A DNA stretch of 64,000 bases, taken from positions 1 through 64,000 of the forward strand of contig CAJXJK010000009.1 of NCBI GenBank assembly GCA_913054135.1, given 5' to 3'. Below are positions 33,863-43,291 of the stretch, piece by piece. The position numbers and the translations under genes are program-made. A model generated the notes under the pieces. That model was not told where the DNA came from. It saw only the letters and a program-made list of their open reading frames with translations, and made no database searches. The first letter of the stretch is position 1. Each line of letters starts with the position of its first letter. Origin of the DNA: an uncultured Flavobacteriales bacterium (lineage in GTDB: Bacteria > Bacteroidota > Bacteroidia > Flavobacteriales_D > Crocinitomicaceae).

Positions 33863-34282
33863 ATGACATCCTCATTGAAGTATCTAACTTTAATTCTCGC
33901 TATCATAGCCGGCACCCAATCCTTTTCTCAAAATATAAGTGAGAAAGATGTGCTCAACGCATTATCTGGGAGTTGGGAATTAGTTTATGAAAGTCAGATA
34001 GATAATGATGACACAACTTTTATATTATCTCAGATTATTATCAATCTGAAAAAGAAAAGTGGGAATGAAATTGGAGTGCTTCGAAAAGACGGCTCTCAAA
34101 TTAAGAATAGAATTAAATGGAAGTTTGTTGAATCAAAGAGAGAAACCGCAATACTTTTTAAAGGCGGAATTTGGGTAGATGAACAAGACTTTGACATTAC
34201 CGAAATAAGTGACAACAAAATCTCAATGCTGAGTTGCTCGAAACACGACAACTGTACTAAGGCTTATTTAATAAGACTGTAA
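33863..34282 (+). CDS. Small secreted lipocalin-like protein
   Basis: A 139-residue protein with a cleavable signal peptide (AIIAGTQSFSQ) and a lipocalin-like body: LSGSWELVYES at the start, then successive strands, ending in SCSKHDNCTKAYLIRL. The frame is open upstream to 33695, but that part overlaps the preceding lipoprotein in another frame; the ATG at 33863 starts the signal peptide. Ligand unknown. Confidence 0.6.
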   Translation: MTSSLKYLTLILAIIAGTQSFSQNISEKDVLNALSGSWELVYESQIDNDDTTFILSQIIINLKKKSGNEIGVLRKDGSQIKNRIKWKFVESKRETAILFKGGIWVDEQDFDITEISDNKISMLSCSKHDNCTKAYLIRL

Positions 34283-34375
34283 TTCTTCTAATATTCCAAC
34301 TATCCAACCTTAGTTAATTCAAAGATTATTGCCCAATTTCTTAAACCCTAGGCTTTTTCTACCGTACTTTACATC

Positions 34376-35737
34376 ATGAATACTTTTGAAGATTTCAAAA
34401 TCAAAAGGCAATTAAAAAATGCCATTGATGATTTAGGATTTGAAAAACCCACTCCTATTCAGCAAGAATCGTATTCTTCGATACTTGCAGGAAATGATTT
34501 TGTGGGGATTGCTCAAACAGGTACTGGTAAAACCATTGCTTACTTACTCCCTATTCTTCAAGAGTTAAAATACTCTGACCAACAACAACCGCGTGTTTTA
34601 ATTATCGCACCAACCAGAGAATTGGTGATTCAAATTGTTGAAGAGATCAATAAATTAACCGAGTACATTTCAGTTAGATCATTAGCTGTTTATGGCGGAA
34701 CCAACATGAAAACTCAACAGGCTGCTGTGCTTGAAGGCGTAGACATCTTAGTTGGCACTCCAAGAAGAATGTATGACTTGGCTTTGTCAAATGTTTTGCG
34801 ATTAAAATCGATTAAAAAATTAGTGATTGATGAAGTTGATATTATGCTTGACTTTGGGTTCAAAACTCAATTAAAAAACATCTTTGAGCAGTTACCTACC
34901 AAACGTCAAAACATATTGTTCTCAGCAACAATGACTGAATACGTAGATCAATTAACTGACGACTTTTTGGTGAATCCGATTAAGAAAACAATTTCTATTA
35001 GCGGAACGCCACTAGATACGATTAGTCAAGAAGTTTATGCAGCTGAGAACTTTTATACCAAGGCAAACTTGTTGAACCATCTCTTATCAGATAGAGACAA
35101 ACATAATAAGGTACTTGTTTTTGTTGGTAGCCGAAAAGATGCCGATCGTCTTTACGAAACCTTAGATTTTGAAGAGGAAACTTCAGTGATTCACTCAGGA
35201 AAAGAGCAAAATCACAGAATGAAGTCTATTGATAAATTCGTTGATGGTACCAGCCGAATTTTGATTGCGACAGATGTTATTTCTCGTGGAATTGACATAG
35301 AGAAAATCAGCACGGTAATCAGTTTTAACACACCTTTGTATCCTGAAAATTACATTCACAGAATTGGTAGAACAGGTAGAGCCGAACAAGAAGGAAATTC
35401 AATTCTTTTTTACAATGAAAAAGAAGAACCTTTGAAAGAGGCAATCGAGAGTCTAATGAAGTATACCATTCCTTTTATTGAGTTTCCTGATGAAGTTGAA
35501 GTCTCAACCGAACTGACTCCCGAAGAACAAGGCAAACCTGAAGAGGAAGAAGAGGTTGAACTCAAAAGAGACCCGAACAAAGGCGCATCTCATCATGAAA
35601 AGTCTGCCAAAAACAGTAAAGCTAAGGTTGAGAAAAAGAGTTACTCTCAGCAATTAAAAGCGAAGTATAAAAAGCCAATCAGGCGTGGAGACAAAATCCA
35701 GAATAAGAAGAAGAATAAGAACCGAAGAAGGAAGTGA
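34376..35737 (+). CDS. DEAD-box RNA helicase (motif II is DEVD)
   Basis: A 453-residue ATP-dependent RNA helicase with all core motifs: Q motif (F..PTPIQQES), Walker A AQTGTGKT (46-53), PTRELV, GTPRR, motif II DEVD (152-155) instead of DEAD, SAT (LFSATMT), RGID and HRIGRTGRA. The C-terminal 70 residues are basic and Lys-rich, ending in KNKNRRRK, as in RNA-binding tails of cold- or ribosome-related helicases. Monocistronic, with a small gene 14 nt downstream. Likely role: ribosome assembly or RNA turnover. Confidence 0.92.
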   Translation: MNTFEDFKIKRQLKNAIDDLGFEKPTPIQQESYSSILAGNDFVGIAQTGTGKTIAYLLPILQELKYSDQQQPRVLIIAPTRELVIQIVEEINKLTEYISVRSLAVYGGTNMKTQQAAVLEGVDILVGTPRRMYDLALSNVLRLKSIKKLVIDEVDIMLDFGFKTQLKNIFEQLPTKRQNILFSATMTEYVDQLTDDFLVNPIKKTISISGTPLDTISQEVYAAENFYTKANLLNHLLSDRDKHNKVLVFVGSRKDADRLYETLDFEEETSVIHSGKEQNHRMKSIDKFVDGTSRILIATDVISRGIDIEKISTVISFNTPLYPENYIHRIGRTGRAEQEGNSILFYNEKEEPLKEAIESLMKYTIPFIEFPDEVEVSTELTPEEQGKPEEEEEVELKRDPNKGASHHEKSAKNSKAKVEKKSYSQQLKAKYKKPIRRGDKIQNKKKNKNRRRK

Positions 35738-35751
35738 TTGAAAGAAAATAG

Positions 35752-36222
35752 ATGGAAATCAAAATTGGTATCGGAATCGGAGATGTGAAATTCGGCATGG
35801 ATCGCGCTCAAGTAGAATCTATCATGGGAAAAGCAGATAATGTCTCTGAAATGAACTATGATAATACCGGAGAAGATAAAGCTATTATTTGGCAATACGA
35901 ACGCCTTGATATTGATTTCACTTTTGACCAATCTGACGATTGGAAAATGGGTGCAATTATGATTGAATCAAACCGACACAAACTTGGTCATACCATCAGA
36001 GTGGGTATTGAGAAAGATAAGCTGATTCGAGAATTAACAAAGCTCGGAATTGACGACTTAGTGATTGAACCAATGCCTTATGGGGAGAATCCAAATTATG
36101 AATTGATCGAATCTGACAAGATGCAGACCAATTTTTGGTTGAATGATGGCGAAGTGAGTCAAATACAGTTCAGCCCCTTGTGGCAAGATGAAGACAATAT
36201 TATTTGGCCTGAGCTTGATTAG
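35752..36222 (+). CDS. Hypothetical cytoplasmic protein
   Basis: A 156-residue acidic protein without signal or membrane segment. The opening IGIGDVKFGMDRAQVESIMG resembles the start of SMI1/KNR4- or SmpA-like short alpha/beta proteins in which a helix follows a Gly-turn, but I cannot assign it. It follows the DEAD-box helicase by 14 nt and may share its mRNA. Confidence 0.55.
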   Translation: MEIKIGIGIGDVKFGMDRAQVESIMGKADNVSEMNYDNTGEDKAIIWQYERLDIDFTFDQSDDWKMGAIMIESNRHKLGHTIRVGIEKDKLIRELTKLGIDDLVIEPMPYGENPNYELIESDKMQTNFWLNDGEVSQIQFSPLWQDEDNIIWPELD

Positions 36223-36305
36223 TTCATTTGAAATAAAATCATCAGGCTTTTAGGCAAAGCTTCCTGGCACGAGACTTGCTCCAAAACCTTAAAATAATAA
36301 CCAAG

Positions 36306-37067
36306 ATGAAACAAATTGCCCTGACACTAACTTTCTTACTTTCGCTCAACTCCTTTTCTCAAGGAGAATGTCTAATAGCCTATATAAGTGATCATCATGT
36401 AATTAATGAAACAGCTGATACTGTTGTAATTTGGGTGAACAATAAGAACCAAGAAGGATTCTCTACTGCGGGTCCAACCAAACACGTTTTATCACCAGGT
36501 GAAAACAAGAAAATATGCTCCTTAGAATGGGCTGAAGAATTTAGAGAACCTACATTTTGGTATGTGTTCAAAAATGAAACCGAAGGACTCACAAATCTTT
36601 GCGAAAAAAAGAATTGGATATTTAAGAAAAAAACTGAAACCACTGCGACTTATACCTTGAGACTCACCGAGTCTAACACCCCACCCTGCATTCCGCTTGC
36701 AGACTCAATCTTCTTTGCAGATAACAGACTTCCTTTTGAGAGAGTTGAAGATGAAATCTATGACTTCCCTGATGTAGAAGCCGAATTTCCGGGCGGGATG
36801 AAAGCCCTGATGGTTTGGGTGGAGAGCAATATTCAGTATCCCTCTGATGCTCATGACATGGCAATTTTAGGAAGAGTATATGTTGAGTTTGTGGTTGAGA
36901 AAGATGGCAAACTGACCAACATGAAAGTTTTAAAGTCACCACACGAACTCTTGAGTAAAGAATCAATTAGATTAATTGAGACAATGCCCAACTGGAAGCC
37001 TTCTGAATACAAGGGAGAAGTCGTAAGATCAAGATATCGTCTTCCTATTTCATTCAGATTGCGCTAA
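36306..37067 (+). CDS. Secreted protein with TonB C-terminal domain
   Basis: A 253-residue protein with a signal peptide (LLSLNSFSQ), a beta-rich N-terminal domain and a C-terminal TonB_C-type domain (about 160-253): AEFPGGMKALMVWVESNIQYP, GRVYVEFVVEKDGKL, IRLIETMPNWKPSEYKG and RSRYRLPISFRL. Without an N-terminal anchor it is not a classical energy transducer; in Bacteroidota such exported TonB_C proteins are common and poorly understood. The frame opens at 36276, but the ATG at 36306 starts the signal peptide. Confidence 0.75.
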   Translation: MKQIALTLTFLLSLNSFSQGECLIAYISDHHVINETADTVVIWVNNKNQEGFSTAGPTKHVLSPGENKKICSLEWAEEFREPTFWYVFKNETEGLTNLCEKKNWIFKKKTETTATYTLRLTESNTPPCIPLADSIFFADNRLPFERVEDEIYDFPDVEAEFPGGMKALMVWVESNIQYPSDAHDMAILGRVYVEFVVEKDGKLTNMKVLKSPHELLSKESIRLIETMPNWKPSEYKGEVVRSRYRLPISFRLR

Positions 37068-37088
37068 ATCATAAACTGTTTCTTATCA

Positions 37089-38417
37089 TTGCCAAAAACT
37101 ACTCAATTGCAAGAAATTAAATTCTCAGAAGAGTCATTGGCAATCATTGACCTTTTTCAAAATTCAAGCGAAAACTTATTCATAACGGGTAAGGCGGGCA
37201 CAGGAAAATCTACCCTGCTTAAGCACATTTATAGCCTTAACAACAGCATTATATTATTAGCACCAACAGGTATTGCCGCCATTAATGTTGGAGGTGAAAC
37301 CGTCCATTCTTTTTTCAGATTAAAACCAGGATTTGAATTGGATGAAGCGAAGCATGTAAGAATCGATAAGAACACTACAGCAAGATATGCTCCTGTGAAC
37401 ACCATTATTATTGATGAGATTTCAATGATCAGGGCAGATATTTTAGATGCAATTGATGTATTTCTTCAAAGAGTAAAGAGCAGTGAGCTGCCTTTTGGTG
37501 GAGTGAGAATGATTTTTGTCGGAGACCTATTTCAACTGCCACCAGTTCTAATGCGAGATAAGAAAGCCGAGTTTTTGCAAGAATATGAATCTCCCTATTT
37601 CTTTTCGGCCAAAGTTTTTGAAGCCAAGGATTTATTTTCAGACCCCTTTGTTTTAAGGCTGTGCGAACTACAAACCATTTATCGTCAAAAAGATTCAAAG
37701 TTCACAGACTTATTGAACGCCATAAGAACAAACACGATTAATGATTCGCAACTGGCAATACTAAACCAGCAGGTAAAAACGGATAGTGATGATGATTTGA
37801 GGATCAATTTAGTAGCTACAAATGCACTTGCTTTGGCAATCAACACGAAGAAACTAGACTCACTTGATAGTGATGAAATTAAGTTCTACGCTTCGCAATC
37901 AGGAAATATTGAGAATCTAAAACCAAACGAGCAACAGGTCACTTTGAAGAAAGGTGCACAAGTTATTTTCATTAATAATGATGCTCTAAAAAGATGGGTA
38001 AACGGAACCATTGGTAAAGTACTTGGAGAATCAGAAGAGTTTGATGAAGAATTGGATAGAACCTTCCCTGTTTTGGAAGTTGAGTTAGAAAATGGAAAAG
38101 TTGTGAAGGTATCTCCCTTCACTTGGGAGATTTCGAAATACGTTTTCAAAATGGGTCGATTTACTCGTCAAGAAATTGGTTCATTCACACAGATTCCACT
38201 AAAGCTTGCTTGGGCAATTACGATTCACAAAAGCCAGGGCAAAACATTTGATAAGGTTAAGATTGATTTAGGAAGAGGAAGCTTTGCTCACGGCCAAACT
38301 TATGTGGCATTGAGTAGATGTAAAACACTAGAAAACGTCATTTTAGCTAAGCCTGTAAAGAAGTCAGATGTTATTACAGATCAGGTAGTAGTGGATTATT
38401 TTAAGGCCAATACTTAG
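37089..38417 (+). CDS. PIF1/RecD-like DNA helicase
   Basis: A 442-residue SF1 helicase: Walker A GKAGTGKST (about 34-42), APTGIAAINVGGETVHSFF, DEISM (Walker B), GDLFQLPPV, TIYRQ and a C-terminal AITIHKSQGKTFD plus YVALSRCKTLENV. This is the usual order for PIF1-type helicases, which unwind DNA 5' to 3'. The start is a TTG, as no ATG is available upstream of the ATPase domain. It may act in replication or recombination; no specific partner is nearby. Confidence 0.88.
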   Translation: MPKTTQLQEIKFSEESLAIIDLFQNSSENLFITGKAGTGKSTLLKHIYSLNNSIILLAPTGIAAINVGGETVHSFFRLKPGFELDEAKHVRIDKNTTARYAPVNTIIIDEISMIRADILDAIDVFLQRVKSSELPFGGVRMIFVGDLFQLPPVLMRDKKAEFLQEYESPYFFSAKVFEAKDLFSDPFVLRLCELQTIYRQKDSKFTDLLNAIRTNTINDSQLAILNQQVKTDSDDDLRINLVATNALALAINTKKLDSLDSDEIKFYASQSGNIENLKPNEQQVTLKKGAQVIFINNDALKRWVNGTIGKVLGESEEFDEELDRTFPVLEVELENGKVVKVSPFTWEISKYVFKMGRFTRQEIGSFTQIPLKLAWAITIHKSQGKTFDKVKIDLGRGSFAHGQTYVALSRCKTLENVILAKPVKKSDVITDQVVVDYFKANT

Positions 38418-38425
38418 ATTACGAC

Positions 38426-39202
38426 CTAGTCTACAACAACCTTAGTTGTATATTCTCCGCCTGCATGTTTTACTTTCACAACATACATGCCTTTGCTTAA
38501 GCTTGAAACATCTACCAAATTATTAGAAGCTGCATTGAGATCAAGGGCTTTTTGGCCCATCAAGTTAAATAGCGAGATGTTTGAAACGGCATTAAATCCT
38601 TTTAGCTGTAGTTGCTTATTGATTTGATCTAGGTTTACAGTTCCTGTCTCAACTTCATCATCAATACTCAAGTTACCAGCACAAGCGTCAGCAGCTTGAA
38701 AAAGATCATCTACCGAATCAGATGTTGACATTAATTCAGTCGTCTTATCTGAACAAACCTTCATCACCATTGGATAATAATTCAAATTATAATCATCAAA
38801 AACAGTTCTATCTTCTGTTCCCTCAACATCAATCATTGGCACTGTGTTTCCGAGCGTCCAATCACCTTGTGTATAGGTTCCGCCCCCAGTAAATGCCTCC
38901 GTATTATTTTGATCATGCTCGAGCATAATTACCACAATTTGATCAGTTCCGTCAGGACCATAAGCTTGGTGTAATTGCTCTAATTTTCCTGTTTGGTGGT
39001 AAGACCAACAACTAGGACAATGACAAGCGAAAAACTTAATAAAAACTACTTTTCCTTCATTCAAATATTGATATAAATGATGAGTTGTACCGTCACGATC
39101 AGTTAAAGTAAAATCAGGTGCAATTGAGCCATCTGTTAATTGAGAATGGGCTGAGATATTCACACCTAAAACAACAGCCAATAAAAGAAGATATTTTTTC
39201 AT
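38426..39202 (-). CDS. Secreted thioredoxin-like redoxin with T9SS sorting domain
   Basis: A 258-residue protein: signal peptide (NISAHSQ), a redoxin/AhpC-TSA-like thioredoxin fold (APDFTLTDRDGTTHHLYQYL, then FIKFFACHCPSCWSYH with a CPSC pair) and a C-terminal T9SS domain (VSNISLFNLMGQKAL to TTKVVVD). It probably acts as an exported thiol-disulfide protein at the cell surface. It is convergent with the PIF1-like helicase gene, leaving 8 nt between stop codons. Confidence 0.8.
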   Translation of the reverse strand: MKKYLLLLAVVLGVNISAHSQLTDGSIAPDFTLTDRDGTTHHLYQYLNEGKVVFIKFFACHCPSCWSYHQTGKLEQLHQAYGPDGTDQIVVIMLEHDQNNTEAFTGGGTYTQGDWTLGNTVPMIDVEGTEDRTVFDDYNLNYYPMVMKVCSDKTTELMSTSDSVDDLFQAADACAGNLSIDDEVETGTVNLDQINKQLQLKGFNAVSNISLFNLMGQKALDLNAASNNLVDVSSLSKGMYVVKVKHAGGEYTTKVVVD

Positions 39203-39284
39203 AATTCAAATTGTATAGAACTGTAAGACGGTAAGTTAAGAAAGAACTTACAAATCATAAAACCAAGAAAATTGAAACAAGGAG

Positions 39285-40040
39285 TTAAGCTTTCAAATAA
39301 GTATCACTACTCTCTGTTAAAAACTTGCCAACCTCATCCACTGAAATGCCTTTTGCCGATAAAGTTGCACCATTCCAATTGGTTTTGAATTCCCCTTTGG
39401 TAAGACCTTTCAAATCTTTAGTTGTGATTGGTTTTTCATCTTTGTAGCCAGATGCATAAAAGTAAAAGTCATTCTCTAGGTCATCAGGGATTGCCAATCC
39501 GGCTCCCATCAAAACGTTCGCTTCTTTGTTCAAAGGACCATAGAATCCCAAATCAAAATGGTGTGGCCAAATTCTACTTTCACCTTTCACTTTCGCCTCC
39601 TTTATAAAGGCTTTAAAAGCTTTCTTTCCTAGACTCAAATTATCTGAAATTTGCTTTAAATCGCCTTCTAAAAACTTGAAAGTATGATTGAATTCTAGCT
39701 TTTTATAAGGTAAGTCATAATGAAACTCGTATTTGAAGTCTTCGGTAATTCCGTTTGCCGCAGCTTGTTTTTTAATCCAACTTAAATTTTGAGCATGACG
39801 CCTGTCTTGCAAATCAGTGCTGGCTGTTACCTTCCCTTCTTTCAACCACTCTAAGTGTGCCTTTTTTAGGTTTAAAGAAAGTTGACATTTATCGCCAAAA
39901 AAATGAGTCTCCATTCTTTTTTTAACTGATGACCAAGCCAAGTTTGTATGGCTATCGTCATCTTTTTTCTCAATAAAACTGATAGCAGCCGCAGACAAAT
40001 ATTGTGCTGCTAAATGTAATTCTTCAATGGTATTTCTCAT
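39285..40040 (-). CDS. Hypothetical cytoplasmic protein
   Basis: A 251-residue protein, basic and rich in aromatic residues, with a helical N-terminus (TIEELHLAAQYLSAAAISFI) and a beta-rich C-terminal part (WPHHFDLGFYGPLN, NDFYFYASGYKDEK). It has no signal peptide. The frame extends to a TTG at 40109, but the ATG at 40040 is preferred because it directly precedes the first helix. I recognise no family. Confidence 0.6.
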   Translation of the reverse strand: MRNTIEELHLAAQYLSAAAISFIEKKDDDSHTNLAWSSVKKRMETHFFGDKCQLSLNLKKAHLEWLKEGKVTASTDLQDRRHAQNLSWIKKQAAANGITEDFKYEFHYDLPYKKLEFNHTFKFLEGDLKQISDNLSLGKKAFKAFIKEAKVKGESRIWPHHFDLGFYGPLNKEANVLMGAGLAIPDDLENDFYFYASGYKDEKPITTKDLKGLTKGEFKTNWNGATLSAKGISVDEVGKFLTESSDTYLKA

Positions 40041-40139
40041 TTGGGTGGATTGGTTTTCGTCCTTAGACGGATGAAAGTAATTTTCCTTGAAGATAGTCCG
40101 AAAAAACAATCACATTAGAATTCCTTATCTTTAAGTTAT

Positions 40140-40261
40140 ATGAAAACCCTATCAACAGCATTCAGATTTTTTTTGGAGACCAATTCGACATCCTTTTATT
40201 AGAGGATTATGCCGAATTTGATGAGAACGATTCTATTTTACTCATTGCGAAGAAAAAGTAA
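40140..40261 (+). pseudogene. Possible small gene broken at an eight-T run
   Basis: An ATG at 40140 opens MKTLSTAFRFF, then a frame shift at T40167-40174 would be needed to reach a continuous, protein-like frame (GDQFDILLLEDYAEFDEN to a TAA at 40259-40261). One added T would give a 40-residue product. This could be a broken small gene, a sequencing or assembly error, or a slippage site. It lies in the 311-bp gap between the hypothetical gene ending at 40040 and the lipoprotein gene at 40352; nothing else was recognised there. Confidence 0.3.
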
Positions 40262-40351
40262 ATCAGGACGAATCCTATCCTTCACAAGAGCATTAACAAA
40301 CCATATCGAATTTTTATTCGTCATTCATCTTGAACATCTTATCGCGCTCAA

Positions 40352-40759
40352 ATGAATACGAAGATCACTTTTTACGCACTATTGCTATTCGCTCTCGGTT
40401 CTTGCTGCAAAGCATTGCCACCAAGTATTGAACTAATTATAAATAATCTTGAAGGAAACAACATTGTTTCGTCAGTCTCAGATTCTACCTGGACTTGGGT
40501 TGAAAACAACCAGCTGAGACCTATGGTTATTGTGGGCGGTCAAAGCGACAACATTTTAACGATTAGCTCTGATGGTTTTCAAAGCGGTCAAGATTATTAT
40601 TTTTACTCTACTCATGCTGACATTGACACCATCAACATTCTTTACGAAGACAAAGGTTGGAACTGTAATTTATCAACCAAAGTAGAGGCTATCGTTTATA
40701 ATGGAAATGTTTTTGAAGGTGGAAAAAAAGACGCCCTTCACAGGATTATCAAGCTATAA
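40352..40759 (+). CDS. Small lipoprotein
   Basis: A 135-residue lipoprotein (LLFALGSCCKAL, Cys near 18) with a beta-rich mature part (VDSTWTWVENN-like and NILTISSDGFQSGQDYYFYS segments). No family recognised. Monocistronic, between the short possible pseudogene and the convergent peptidase gene. Confidence 0.55.
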   Translation: MNTKITFYALLLFALGSCCKALPPSIELIINNLEGNNIVSSVSDSTWTWVENNQLRPMVIVGGQSDNILTISSDGFQSGQDYYFYSTHADIDTINILYEDKGWNCNLSTKVEAIVYNGNVFEGGKKDALHRIIKL

Positions 40760-40827
40760 TAATTGGGCAGAATTCCTTAACGCGAAAAAGCTATGGAAAT
40801 CACCAATTAGAGACTGATTTATTATGT

Positions 40828-41709
40828 TTAATAACTCACAATATTCTTGGAACAGCACTTACTGAACTTTCGTCCGCTACCACAAGGGCAAGGGTCATAT
40901 TTTCGCGTGTATTTGAATTCTTCTTGTACTTTGGGATTAAAGATGCTGTCAAGGGCTGAATACAAACCTGGATGTTCGGCTTTCATTTTATCAGGACTTT
41001 CAAAGAAAAACTCGCCTACAACCGCCAAGAATTCAGCTCTATTTACGCCGCCATAATCTCTAATAGTTGATTTGCCTTCATTTATCTCATTCATTTTTTG
41101 ATGAATAATATGAAGCCAAGGAGTTATATCAACCTCATCCATTACTCTTTCGAGCACGCCATCAACTTCACCATCTTGTTTGTCAATGATATGAATGAAC
41201 TCATGAATGGCAACATTTCTTTGGTCGTTTTGATCCGCATATCCTTCATAAAGAGCTTTTTTCGAAAGCTTCAAAACTCCTTCCATTGCACCCCAACCTA
41301 CTAATCCTCTTGCCAGTTGATCAGTGCCTTTAATTGGGAACTTATCAGGATGAAGATGAACTTCTCTTAGGTAACCATAATGCCAATTAGGAAATCCAAA
41401 AATCGGAATAACAGCACTGGCCGCAATCAAAACCCTGTCTTCATGAGTTATGGGCATTTGCATACCTATCACCCTTACATTCAATAAGAAAACATGCATT
41501 TTATGCTCAAATTTTTTGCGGTCTGAGCGATTTAATCTTTGATAAAATTCAATTCTACTTTCAAGAATCTTACGCCATTGATAGGGGAATTCTCTATCTG
41601 GCATACGAATTCCAGTTGGAGCTGAATCGCCTCCGGTTCTTTTAGCATAAACAACTGCTAAACCAACTGCCAATCCAATACCGACATAAATAAGATAAGA
41701 TGAATCCAT
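40828..41709 (-). CDS. MtfA-like zinc peptidase with C-terminal SEC-C motif
   Basis: A 293-residue protein: a short N-terminal membrane segment (about 5-21), then an MtfA/M90-type domain with the zinc motif HEFIH (169-173) in NVAIHEFIHIIDKQDGEVDG and a downstream Glu in VVGEFFFESP. The C-terminus carries a SEC-C zinc motif DPCPCGSGRKFSKCC (Cys 274, 276, 285 and 286). MtfA in Escherichia coli binds and inactivates the Mlc repressor and has peptidase activity. The added SEC-C tail suggests binding to another protein or to ribosomes. Confidence 0.82.
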   Translation of the reverse strand: MDSSYLIYVGIGLAVGLAVVYAKRTGGDSAPTGIRMPDREFPYQWRKILESRIEFYQRLNRSDRKKFEHKMHVFLLNVRVIGMQMPITHEDRVLIAASAVIPIFGFPNWHYGYLREVHLHPDKFPIKGTDQLARGLVGWGAMEGVLKLSKKALYEGYADQNDQRNVAIHEFIHIIDKQDGEVDGVLERVMDEVDITPWLHIIHQKMNEINEGKSTIRDYGGVNRAEFLAVVGEFFFESPDKMKAEHPGLYSALDSIFNPKVQEEFKYTRKYDPCPCGSGRKFSKCCSKNIVSY

Positions 41710-41871
41710 TAGGCTAAAAATACAGATTTATCAGATAAGATTTAATTCTCAAAATTAAGTGACTTTCAATAATCCCCCAATCAAAACAGTTTCCCGGAAT
41801 TTACGTACGAATAAAAAAGGGGCCCTTCTCTTTGGGAATAAAACCAAGACAATGGGCTATTTTTAAGATTC

Positions 41872-43272
41872 GTGAACAAGCTAATCCTATTTGAATTGAA
41901 TGAGGTTCCGCAAAAAATTGTGGACTACTATTGTCGTGTGCGCCCTCAATCATGGATGGCTCAAAATTACATTCAATTCAATAAGTTCAATTCGTATTCT
42001 GAAAACCCAGATCATTTGAACCCGTGGAATACCTGGCCAACTGTTCACAGAGGAATTGATTCTTCTCAACATAAAATCTTGGATTTAAATCAAGATCTTG
42101 AAGAGCAAGACAAGGCTTATCCTACACTTTGGAAAATTCTTTCTGAAAAAAAGATTAAAACCGGAGTATTTGGTTCTTTGCATTCTTACCCTTTGCCGCA
42201 GTCAACTGAAAACATTGGCTTTTATGTGCCAGACGTTTTTGCCCAAAGTGCAGAATGTCATCCAAAATCAGTTGATTCATTTCAGGAATTGAACTTGAGT
42301 TTATCAAGAAAATCAGCCAGAAATGTTAGCCGAAAGGTTCCGAAAAAATCACTGTTTAAATTGGCAATTAAGTCTCCCCAATTAGGATTTAAGAGTAATA
42401 CCATTTCAAAAGTGGCCAGCCAACTTATTCAAGAGAAATCTCAAAAGTGGAAAAGCACGAGGAGAAGAACTCATCAAGCTAATTTGAGTTTTGACATTTT
42501 CTATAAACTCTTGCAAAAAGAGCAGCCAGATTTCACTACATTTTTCACCAATCATGTTGCCGCCTGTTTGCATAGATATTGGGCCGCTAGTTTTCCTGAT
42601 AATTATGAAGTGAATCATTATTCAGATGATTGGATAGATAGATATGACAGTGAAATTCTTTACGCTTTAGATCATGCTGATAAGATGCTTGCCCGCTTGG
42701 CAAAATTCGTGAACAAAAATCCCGAATACAAACTGATAATTCTTTCAAGCATGGGTCAGGACGCCGTTAAAGCTCGACCTATTAAGACTCAACTTTACAT
42801 TAAAAACTCAAAGGAATTCTTGGCTTGTTTTAATATTGACAAATTTGAAAGTTTACCTGCTATGCTGCCCCAGTTCAACTACAAACTTGAAGGAGATAAC
42901 ATTGAGAAGTTTAAGACAATCGCGAATAAAACAGAAATCAATGGTAAACCATTAAGGTATAGAGAACATAATGCCGGTCACATCTCAATTGAAATGGGAC
43001 ATATTAATCAAAGAGACATTGTAATGAAAATTGGCGGTGAAGAAATTCATCCTGAGAAAACTGGACTGAAGAATGTTACCATTTCAGATCAATCTAGCAC
43101 AACGGCAGATCACATACCTGAGGGGATATTTTATGTTTATCATCCCTCTTTTAAAGATTCTCACATGAACATGAATGTAGTACCAACTTGCACTATTTTC
43201 CCAACTGTCTTGAATAATTTCGGATTAACGATTCCGGATTACGCACAGAAATCAAATCCTCATTTGATTTAG
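41872..43272 (+). CDS. Alkaline-phosphatase-superfamily-like protein of unknown function
   Basis: A 466-residue cytoplasmic protein starting at a GTG. The opening KLILFELNEVP, a Thr in NPWNTWPTVHRG, KIKTGVFGSLHSYPLP, TFFTNHVAACLHRYWAA and a late AGHISIEMGHI recall the alkaline phosphatase/phosphodiesterase superfamily (metal-binding Asp/Thr/His pattern), but the usual DGLR and GDHG motifs are not clear, so the call is tentative. It has no signal peptide. It may act on phosphorylated sugars or lipids. Convergent with the PPK2 gene. Confidence 0.5.
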   Translation: MNKLILFELNEVPQKIVDYYCRVRPQSWMAQNYIQFNKFNSYSENPDHLNPWNTWPTVHRGIDSSQHKILDLNQDLEEQDKAYPTLWKILSEKKIKTGVFGSLHSYPLPQSTENIGFYVPDVFAQSAECHPKSVDSFQELNLSLSRKSARNVSRKVPKKSLFKLAIKSPQLGFKSNTISKVASQLIQEKSQKWKSTRRRTHQANLSFDIFYKLLQKEQPDFTTFFTNHVAACLHRYWAASFPDNYEVNHYSDDWIDRYDSEILYALDHADKMLARLAKFVNKNPEYKLIILSSMGQDAVKARPIKTQLYIKNSKEFLACFNIDKFESLPAMLPQFNYKLEGDNIEKFKTIANKTEINGKPLRYREHNAGHISIEMGHINQRDIVMKIGGEEIHPEKTGLKNVTISDQSSTTADHIPEGIFYVYHPSFKDSHMNMNVVPTCTIFPTVLNNFGLTIPDYAQKSNPHLI

Positions 43273-43291
43273 AGAATTCGTTTGAGGCGCA

